NCBI GenBank assembly: GCA_937136425.1
Contig: CAKZON010000019.1
Location: forward strand, 124,001-188,000
DNA from: an uncultured Crocinitomix sp.
GTDB taxonomy: Bacteria; Bacteroidota; Bacteroidia; Flavobacteriales_D; Crocinitomicaceae
Direction of reading: 5' to 3'
Length of the DNA: 64,000 bases
The translations under genes and the position numbers were made by a program. How positions within the stretch are numbered: position 1 is the stretch's first letter; the number at the start of each line of letters is the position of its first letter. Of the stretch, positions 54,285 to 61,526 are shown piece by piece. The notes below the pieces were generated by a model, which saw only the letters and a list, made by a program, of their open reading frames with translations, made no database searches and was not told the origin of the DNA.

Positions 54285-56424
54285 TACGAAAGCAAAACCA
54301 ACAACTCAAGAGCAAATTGAAAATGCAAACGGACCATTAAGAACAGCAGTTCATGATGCATTACAAATCAATTATGATAAAATTAGAGCATTGAGTAACC
54401 AAATTCGTTTGGATGAAGCAAAAGAACATCAAGAAATAAGTGCTTTACAAGAAGCTATTCAAAACGAGATTAACTTAAATCAATTCATTGGGTCATCCTT
54501 CTTTTTTTATTATTTAAAATCCACTGGGGTTGGTAAAGAACCAATTGTGAAATTGTATGCGTTGGGTAATCATTATAGCTTATCAACAGGGGATCATAAT
54601 ACGCTTCATTCGGGCATTCATAGTGTTCCTCCGTATGTCTTTTTTGGCCCAAAGGGAGAGTATAGACTTGAATGGATGTCGCAAGGTATTAACCGTTTCC
54701 CTTCTTTAATTCATCCTGGTCCAGATCGTGAAAGAGGGTCTAAGGGAGATCGAATTATTACAAGTATCTGCAGTTTTGGAGGTAAGGTTGTTTTTATTGC
54801 AGGTGGATTTGTTTACATTGTCAAAAAACTGTCTAATATTCAGGAAGGATTGCACCAAGATTCTTCAACTTTTTTTAAACAAGTAGATGGCTTGCCGTTT
54901 TTATTTGTTACCAGTTCAGATGTATCTACTCAGAAAGGAATTTTTCTTGTCAATGCAAAACATTTTTATAAAACTGACCTAGGCGGAAAACTGACCAAAG
55001 TATTAAATATTCCTGCTGGAAAAGAGGTTGAAAGTGCGGCTTATTTCCAAGCAATAACGCTTAATAGATTACCAGATAAAAGAGTAACAGGAGTGATTGC
55101 AAAAGGAATGTCGATTCATGCAGTTTTGCCTAATAATGTTCCAATGCTTAAAATTAAAAAGCTGTATGGGGATGATCTTTTATTTACTTTCCCTCAACCA
55201 ATCAGTTATTTCAGAGATTTTACAGTTTCATTTCATCTTTATTTAAAAAAATCAGCCTTTAATGAGGATACCGTTATTGTTGGTGGACACCGTCATTTAG
55301 AACTATTGTACAGTCCCGTAAAATCGGGTTTAATAATTCGGTGGAATGTTGATGGTTTAAATTCGAACTATGAGGAAGCACCTATTGTATTGGATGGGGT
55401 GTTTGCAAATAGCATAGATAAATGGACGGCTGTTGATGTTGTCTGTAAAAATAGAACACTTACTGTTCATGTTCAAGGGCAGCCATCTCATGAAAATCTG
55501 AAACTACCAGAAGCACCACCGCAAGATCCATTGTTTCCATATGCCGATCATTTTACTTTGGGAAATGCTAGCCATCAAGAGGCTTACCCTTTTTCATTGA
55601 TGGAATTGCATTTTTATCAAAGAGCGGTTAGAGATTCGCTTTTAGCACAAAATGCAACAGCCCAATTGGCGTGTGGAGATTATTTTTTTCCAGAAGGATT
55701 AATGGCGAACTATCCACTTGGACCAAGCAATTCACCAATTTGGATTAATAGTGGTTCATCAGGAACTCCTTCAGATTTTATTAATCGGGTGAATCCACTG
55801 GAGCGTATTAACATAGGTTCCAAACATTTGGAATATTTTAATTCTGGTGAATATTTGGAACATCCATTTATGGAAACATTTACAATTACAAGTGACCAAA
55901 ATATACAGTCAGATGTGCATTTATGTAATCGATCTGGTCGTATTTTTTATATCGCAATTAATAATTCAAAATATTGCATAATGATGCAGGATATTTGCGG
56001 AATGATACCTGCCAAAATAGTTGCTGAAGTTGATGATTCAAAGGTGATGGAGTTTAAATGGGACGGTTCAACCACAGAATTTATTGAGGAAGCAATGATG
56101 CGAAAGCAAACAAAATTGCGTTTGGCTCATTTCAAACTAGAACGGGCGCACGAAGATGCACATGTAATCATTCATCACGAAATGGAATACTTGGAGGGAG
56201 AAATAGAAAAAGCGAATGATCAAGCGCATAATGTTGCTTTTTTGCGCAACCAGTACAACGTTGAAAAGGAGAATTGGCAAAAATTGCGTCCCGAAGGATT
56301 GAATGATAAATATGAAGCGATTGAAGCATCAATTGAAAGGTTGAAAAAGGTACGAAGTGATGCTCATGAAGTGATGCATGCAATGGATGTTGAAATTAAT
56401 GAATTACGTAGGCTTAAAAAATAG
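54277..56424 (+). CDS. Coiled-coil and LamG-like protein (715 aa)
   Basis: A 715-residue protein without signal peptide. The N-terminus is helical (about 15-70). A beta-rich part follows. A concanavalin A/LamG-like domain lies at about 300-470 (ISYFRDFTVSFHLYLKKS, WTAVDVVCKNRTLTVHVQ, FTLGNASHQ). The C-terminal 110 residues form a long coiled coil (EYLEGEIEKANDQAHN, IEASIERLKKV). It overlaps the giant-protein gene by eight bases and so is translationally coupled. Carbohydrate or membrane binding is possible but not shown. Confidence 0.58.
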   Translation: MTDTKAKPTTQEQIENANGPLRTAVHDALQINYDKIRALSNQIRLDEAKEHQEISALQEAIQNEINLNQFIGSSFFFYYLKSTGVGKEPIVKLYALGNHYSLSTGDHNTLHSGIHSVPPYVFFGPKGEYRLEWMSQGINRFPSLIHPGPDRERGSKGDRIITSICSFGGKVVFIAGGFVYIVKKLSNIQEGLHQDSSTFFKQVDGLPFLFVTSSDVSTQKGIFLVNAKHFYKTDLGGKLTKVLNIPAGKEVESAAYFQAITLNRLPDKRVTGVIAKGMSIHAVLPNNVPMLKIKKLYGDDLLFTFPQPISYFRDFTVSFHLYLKKSAFNEDTVIVGGHRHLELLYSPVKSGLIIRWNVDGLNSNYEEAPIVLDGVFANSIDKWTAVDVVCKNRTLTVHVQGQPSHENLKLPEAPPQDPLFPYADHFTLGNASHQEAYPFSLMELHFYQRAVRDSLLAQNATAQLACGDYFFPEGLMANYPLGPSNSPIWINSGSSGTPSDFINRVNPLERINIGSKHLEYFNSGEYLEHPFMETFTITSDQNIQSDVHLCNRSGRIFYIAINNSKYCIMMQDICGMIPAKIVAEVDDSKVMEFKWDGSTTEFIEEAMMRKQTKLRLAHFKLERAHEDAHVIIHHEMEYLEGEIEKANDQAHNVAFLRNQYNVEKENWQKLRPEGLNDKYEAIEASIERLKKVRSDAHEVMHAMDVEINELRRLKK

Positions 56425-56603
56425 GCTTCTCTAAATGAGAGAACTGTATTAGTGTGATTGTACTATTTTTTATTAAAGTTTATGTTGACGGATTGTAACT
56501 ATGGGTATTTGTACTTGTGTTTGATATATAGTTGTTTATACGCTAATTTGAACGCGTTGTTGTTCCTAACTTAGCATAAATTATTAACCTAAACTTTTAT
56601 ATT

Positions 56604-56936
56604 ATGGCTGGAAAGACATTTAAAAACAATTCGAATCACTACATTAATGGAACATTATTAATTCGTCAAGGAACGAATATTCAATTACCTTCTTTGGAGC
56701 AAGGTTTCTCTTTAGATGCAGGTGAAGAAAAGTACATTGAGTATGGTAATTCAACGAACATCTTTTTGAACGGATTAGTGTTTCAATACAAAGATGAAGC
56801 ATCACAATCTATGAGCACAGACCGTCAAGAAGTAATTGCAACTGGTACTGCTCCAACTTTTGATTGGGTTTTAAATACGCATAGCGTAATTACAATCAAT
56901 TCAACAAAAGGATTAGATATTAGTGCAAGCAACTAA
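56604..56936 (+). CDS. Small beta-rich protein (110 aa)
   Basis: A 110-residue protein with no signal peptide, rich in Asn, Thr and beta-forming residues. It has the pattern NSNHYINGTLLIRQGTNIQ and YGNSTNIFLNGLVFQY, a motif (NGTLxIRQG, YGNxxNIxLNGL) I have a sense of in small beta-sandwich proteins of bacteria and fungi, without a known function. It follows the 715-residue gene after 179 bases and ends at a strong terminator, so it may be expressed separately at a higher level. Confidence 0.6.
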   Translation: MAGKTFKNNSNHYINGTLLIRQGTNIQLPSLEQGFSLDAGEEKYIEYGNSTNIFLNGLVFQYKDEASQSMSTDRQEVIATGTAPTFDWVLNTHSVITINSTKGLDISASN

Positions 56937-56961
56937 TGCTAACAACTGATATGAAAAAATG

Positions 56962-56993
56962 GAGACTGTCTGTAAAGGCAGTCTCTTTTTTTT
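56962..56993. terminator. Intrinsic terminator behind the 110-residue gene
   Basis: Arms GAGACTG and CAGTCTC with a ten-base loop, T-run on the plus strand at 56984-56993 and A-run on the other side, so it may serve the receptor gene at 57005 as well. Confidence 0.8.
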
Positions 56994-57004
56994 ATTCCTA
57001 AGCT

Positions 57005-59434
57005 TTATGATTTTACTCGTCTTTGTTCACTGTCAGACCCCGAACCTTCATATTTTTTCTTGTTCGGTTTAGATTTACCAAAACGAATTGAAAATGCTAT
57101 TGATATGCTTCTAGAATCATATTTGCTATTCCAGTCTGCATTGGTTTGTTTTAAATTATTGATAATTCCGTCTCCTTTGCGTGAATAAAAAATATCGTTA
57201 AAAGACAGGCGGAAATTACCTTTACCATCTAACACTGTTTTTTGAACACCAAAATTTAAAAATGCATATCCTTTAATTAGTAATTGCGAATAAACTTGGT
57301 CGTTTGTATACCTTCCACTTAGGTTTAATTTCCATCCTTTTTTAAGTTTAAAACTATTTATGAGGTTGGCGTATACGTTAATTCCACTTGCACTTAACTG
57401 CTCGGTGTACAGTTGACTTTCAAAGTTTACCGCAGAGGCTTCAGCATAGGCATTAATGCTGTACCACGACGTAATTGGAATGTTTCCATGCACGGATAAG
57501 GTCAGATATTGACTTGACGCAATATTTCCTGGTCGACTATAATAGATTTCATCTTGAATTTCCAATGTTTCATTAATTCCATCTACAATCAAAGTATAAG
57601 ACAATGAAGTATTGATCATATTTTTAAATGAATGTGTTAATGAAAGGTTGTGAGAATAGGTTGGTAGTAAGTTTGGGTTACCAGTGTAAAAAGTGAATTT
57701 ATCTAACGGGCTAATAAATGGATTCAAATCTTGAAAATAAGGTCGCTCTATTCTTCTGCCGTATGAAAAGTTAAGGCTGTGAAGACCTGCTGTATCCAAT
57801 GGTCGCGAAGCATAAAAAGTGGGGAATAAAGAACCGTAATTTCTGGTGAAACTAGTGTCTGGTGTTACCAAATTTCCTAATTGATTTCCTTTTAATTGCG
57901 TCATTTCACCACGTAATCCCATTTGAACAGTCACTTTACCAATCGATCTATTGTAATTGACATAAGCAGCATTAATCCACTCGTCATATAAAAAACGGTT
58001 ACTTAGTCCATAGTCTGGTTCCGTAACTCCTTCTATGGTATTAGTGTAAATAGCCTCATTGTCTGTTTGTGTAAAAGCAGATTTTAAGCCCGCTTGAAAG
58101 TTAGATCCATTTAAAAACGGTTTAGTATAATCTGTTTTAGCCGCGTAAATATTAATCGCCGAAGGAATTTCTCCATTAATTTGATCTTCATAAATCAACT
58201 CATCATCTCCGTTGTATTGAAAATTTTTAAAAAGCTGATCATTGGTAGACAAGTATTGAACGTAATCGGCGTCAAATGTAATTTCACTGCCCAACGTGTC
58301 TAAAACTTGTTTTACGTAAAAACTGACAAGATTATTGTTAAAATCAGTCTCGCTAATATTGTCTGCAACTACTCTTTGTAAAAGTGTTTCATTAATGTCT
58401 GATACTAAGGATGTATTGTCTACTTTTCGCTCTCCTGGCGATACTGATCTTTTAAAGGAAACACCTAAAGTAGTTCTGTCAGTTGCATAAAAATCTAAAC
58501 CAACTCTTCCTTCTAAATATTGCCCGCTTCTATTGTTGAAAGAGTTTTGTTCAAAAGCAGTTTGTTCAATTCCGGCGTCATCCAAATAATAACGATTGAT
58601 ATTCAAATCTTGAAAGTTTTCCCAAAAACCAGCATTCAAATTGGTTGATAAACTTATTTTTTTTCGATTATAATTTAAGTTGAGACTGTTATTACTGCCA
58701 TTATAACGACTTCTTCTATAACTTACTGATGCATTTCCATAAAATCCGCTAAATGTGCTACGTTTAATGTTGATGTTAATGATGCCAGAGTTACCTGCCG
58801 CTTCATAACTTGCTGGTGGATTTTCAATTACTTCAATATTTTTAATTGACCCTGTAGGCAATGATCGTAAGTAGTTTTCAAGTTCTGAACCTGATAAATA
58901 AGAGGGCTTATCGTTTATATAAACAGCTACTCCAGATCGTCCTTTTATGGTAATTTGTCCATTTTGATCAACTGATACACCTGGTGCTTGTTCTAATATT
59001 TCAAGTGCATTGCTACCTGCACCTCCAATTAATGCATCTGGTGTAATTACAGTCCTATCTATTTTTCTCTCCACAAAAGGTACCGATCCGTCAACAGTAA
59101 CTTGGTCTAACTCATTTTGGTTAGCCTTTAATGTAATTGGTTCAAGTTCTTTTGAAGTATTGATTTCTAATTCTGCAGAATAATTGACATAGCTAGCTTG
59201 CTTAATTCGTATAATATATGATCCTGCCGAAAGGTTAGAAAGGAGATAAGTACCATCTTCATCTGTAAATTCAGACTTAACTATAGTAGAGTCAACCGCG
59301 TTGAACAATGCTACCATTGCCAAATCAATTCCATTTTTATCTTCATCTACTACCTTTCCAGTAATTTCAATAGACGATTGTGCCATTGAACTGGTTATAA
59401 AAACAAGAGTTATTAAAGAAAGAATCAACTTCAT
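57005..59434 (-). CDS. TonB-dependent outer-membrane receptor (outer membrane beta-barrel family)
   Basis: An 809-residue protein with a signal peptide (MKLILSLITLVFITSSMAQ), a carboxypeptidase-regulatory-like domain (about 20-105; ITGKVVDEDKNGIDLAMVAL), a plug domain (about 115-215; ALEILEQAPGVSV, GRSGVAVYINDKP, GNSGIININI) and a beta-barrel to the end. It belongs to the outer membrane beta-barrel group related to TonB receptors; no substrate can be named. It stands alone, with the two-component genes further right. No SusD partner is near. Confidence 0.88.
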   Translation of the reverse strand: MKLILSLITLVFITSSMAQSSIEITGKVVDEDKNGIDLAMVALFNAVDSTIVKSEFTDEDGTYLLSNLSAGSYIIRIKQASYVNYSAELEINTSKELEPITLKANQNELDQVTVDGSVPFVERKIDRTVITPDALIGGAGSNALEILEQAPGVSVDQNGQITIKGRSGVAVYINDKPSYLSGSELENYLRSLPTGSIKNIEVIENPPASYEAAGNSGIININIKRSTFSGFYGNASVSYRRSRYNGSNNSLNLNYNRKKISLSTNLNAGFWENFQDLNINRYYLDDAGIEQTAFEQNSFNNRSGQYLEGRVGLDFYATDRTTLGVSFKRSVSPGERKVDNTSLVSDINETLLQRVVADNISETDFNNNLVSFYVKQVLDTLGSEITFDADYVQYLSTNDQLFKNFQYNGDDELIYEDQINGEIPSAINIYAAKTDYTKPFLNGSNFQAGLKSAFTQTDNEAIYTNTIEGVTEPDYGLSNRFLYDEWINAAYVNYNRSIGKVTVQMGLRGEMTQLKGNQLGNLVTPDTSFTRNYGSLFPTFYASRPLDTAGLHSLNFSYGRRIERPYFQDLNPFISPLDKFTFYTGNPNLLPTYSHNLSLTHSFKNMINTSLSYTLIVDGINETLEIQDEIYYSRPGNIASSQYLTLSVHGNIPITSWYSINAYAEASAVNFESQLYTEQLSASGINVYANLINSFKLKKGWKLNLSGRYTNDQVYSQLLIKGYAFLNFGVQKTVLDGKGNFRLSFNDIFYSRKGDGIINNLKQTNADWNSKYDSRSISIAFSIRFGKSKPNKKKYEGSGSDSEQRRVKS

Positions 59435-59781
59435 ATTGCTAGGTTTAGGTTAGGTTCAGCGAACAATTCAGTGAATTGTGCATTACAATAATATGAATTG
59501 AAAAGCTAAAATGAGGTTAATGAATGGTTAATTGAAGTTAAAAAGCTTTAAACGGTTGTTGGGCTGTAGGGGTGGAAAAGAGCTCTTTTATAGCGTTAAA
59601 ATCACTCTATTTGTTTTATAATATGAATAAACCGTTCATCTTGTATATCACCCAGTTACCGCAATAGCTCATGTTATCAGGGGATATGTTTTCACTTTAA
59701 AGTAAAGAGGGATTAATAACGCGTATTGGCGAATTAAGCTATTGGCGAATTGGGTTTGTTTCGGTTGACTTTAATAGCATT
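59435..59781. other. Intergenic region, 347 bases
   Basis: No gene is visible. It carries a 12-base direct repeat TATTGGCGAATT at 59724-59735 and 59740-59751, 16 bases apart. The region upstream of the receptor must hold its promoter; I find no clear TAnnTTTG box. Confidence 0.4.
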
Positions 59782-60273
59782 TCAAAATGTGGCTTCAATT
59801 CTTTGTGATTTTGCGATAACTTGAAATGTTTCTCCAAATCGTTCAAGTTCGCAAATGACATTGACGTATAATCCATGATCCCATTTAGGTCCGTTACGTG
59901 CAATACACACAAGGATATGTTCTTCACTTGATGACGTTTTTTCGAGCTCGGTGCTCCAAACTTCATTACCCAATACAATGTATTGCTTTTTAATAATAAT
60001 ATCAGTTGAAATTTGGGTACTGTTAATGTCTCTTAATTGATTCATGCATATAAGTAAACTACCATCTGAAGGGCCTCCCGGCATAAAGTCACGCCATACT
60101 GTTGCCTCTAAAAGCAAGGTGTTTTCACCAATTGTTATTGTGTCAGAGCAAGTGCTAAGTTGAGAAGCAAGAGATGGGTCAAAGGTTTGTTCCCCTTCTG
60201 GTTTTTGCGCTTTTTTATTGCATGAAAATAAAATGAGTACAAAAATGAATATGAAAATATTGAACTTTTTCAT
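59782..60273 (-). CDS. Small lipoprotein (163 aa)
   Basis: A 163-residue lipoprotein: signal peptide MKKFNIFIFIFVLILFSC, with Cys18 as lipid acceptor. The rest is beta-rich with a few Cys and Trp, no motif recognised. It is between the receptor and the HTH gene on the same strand but separated by 146 bases or more, so it is probably transcribed alone. Confidence 0.68.
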   Translation of the reverse strand: MKKFNIFIFIFVLILFSCNKKAQKPEGEQTFDPSLASQLSTCSDTITIGENTLLLEATVWRDFMPGGPSDGSLLICMNQLRDINSTQISTDIIIKKQYIVLGNEVWSTELEKTSSSEEHILVCIARNGPKWDHGLYVNVICELERFGETFQVIAKSQRIEATF

Positions 60274-60419
60274 CAGCTTAAATAATGTAGTTTATTAACC
60301 CACAATTTATTCAAAAATTAGTTCAATAATAAGGTTTAATTTGACACGTTTAGAATAATATATACTAATCAAAAGTAGTGTGAAGTCAAGTTTTATTTTA
60401 ATATTCCTGCAGCAAAATA

Positions 60420-60644
60420 CTAAGATTGATACCCAATAATAAATTGTTTTGTTTCTTCGTATTTATAACTTCCTTTAGAATGACAATAGGATATTTCACC
60501 ACCCATATCTCTTAATAATTTTAAATAAGCACCACATGTGCTTCTCGATATATTGAGCTTTTTTGCAAATAATTTCATATTTCCAGTCCCTTCAATTCTT
60601 ATGAGATAATCCATGTATATTAAACGATCAATTTTTTGTAGCAT
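60420..60644 (-). CDS. Small helix-turn-helix protein (74 aa)
   Basis: A 74-residue protein with an HTH-like segment: FAKKLNISRSTCGAYLKLLR followed by a short wing (YCHSKGSYKY). It looks like an HTH_11-type regulator reduced to its DNA-binding unit, common in Bacteroidota. It is 115 bases downstream of the LytTR gene on the same strand. Target unknown. Confidence 0.65.
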   Translation of the reverse strand: MLQKIDRLIYMDYLIRIEGTGNMKLFAKKLNISRSTCGAYLKLLRDMGGEISYCHSKGSYKYEETKQFIIGYQS

Positions 60645-60758
60645 ATTTACTTGTTTTACTACAATTTACCTGCTTTTTGATGTGCTTATTCTGGCATGAA
60701 TAGTGTTTTTTTTATTCGGTCATTTTTTATGAAAATTCGGATAATTGAATTCCGTTTT

Positions 60759-61493
60759 TTAACCTAAAAGCCCTTCTTTAAAAAGTGTTTTAATAGCTTT
60801 TTTTTGTCTTCGCGAAACTGGAATTTCTGCCTTGTTCGATAAGGTTAAAACGTTGTTTGTTGCATCAAATTCTAGGATATGCTTTTTGTTGACCAAATAA
60901 GATTGATGAACTCTAATAAATCCAGCAGATTGCAAATTGCGCTCAATTTCTGCAAGCGGTTTACTGGCAATTATTTTTTTTATTCCAGTTAAATAAAACA
61001 AGGTATAAGATCCGTCTGACTGGCAAAAAATAATTTGATCAATTTGAGTGAGCTTAAAGTTTTTATTTTGCGGGATAGCAAATTTTTGCAGAATATTTTT
61101 TTGCACACCTTTCAAAGCATTGAGTGCATCAATTTGATCAAGACTTTTTTGAACTGTAGCTTTAAATTTATTTGGAGTAACTGGTTTAACTAAATAGCCT
61201 GATGCTTCATGATCAAAGGCCTCTAATGCATAACCCTCATATGCCGTAACAAAAATTACAAAAACATGTTCAGGTAAATTCAACTTATTCAAAATATCAA
61301 ATCCCGTAACTCCTTTTAGTTTAATGTCTAGAAATAATAATTCAGGTGGATTAGCAGACAAAACTGGCATAATTTCATCTGGATATTGAGCAGTTCCAAG
61401 CAAATTAATCTGTGGAAAAAGTTGTTCCAAATAATGCTTTAAAAGTTCAATTGCATCTCTTTCATCATCTATTATAACGGCATTATATGTCAT
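60759..61493 (-). CDS. LytTR-family response regulator
   Basis: A 244-residue regulator. The receiver (1-120) has D9/D10, phospho-acceptor D56 (LLFLDIKLKG) and a Lys in YLVKPV. The LytTR domain (about 140-240) has FKLTQIDQIIFCQSDGSYTL, then VHQSYLVNKKHILEF. It lies 33 bases behind the large sensor kinase and forms a two-component pair with it. Confidence 0.93.
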   Translation of the reverse strand: MTYNAVIIDDERDAIELLKHYLEQLFPQINLLGTAQYPDEIMPVLSANPPELLFLDIKLKGVTGFDILNKLNLPEHVFVIFVTAYEGYALEAFDHEASGYLVKPVTPNKFKATVQKSLDQIDALNALKGVQKNILQKFAIPQNKNFKLTQIDQIIFCQSDGSYTLFYLTGIKKIIASKPLAEIERNLQSAGFIRVHQSYLVNKKHILEFDATNNVLTLSNKAEIPVSRRQKKAIKTLFKEGLLG

Positions 61494-61526
61494 GTTTGTG
61501 TTTTTTTATCATTAAAATAGAGTAGG

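Noticed and set aside
59739-59978. 79-codon minus-strand frame
   Set aside because: It overlaps the lipoprotein gene at 59782 in another frame; the lipoprotein has a clear signal peptide and is preferred.
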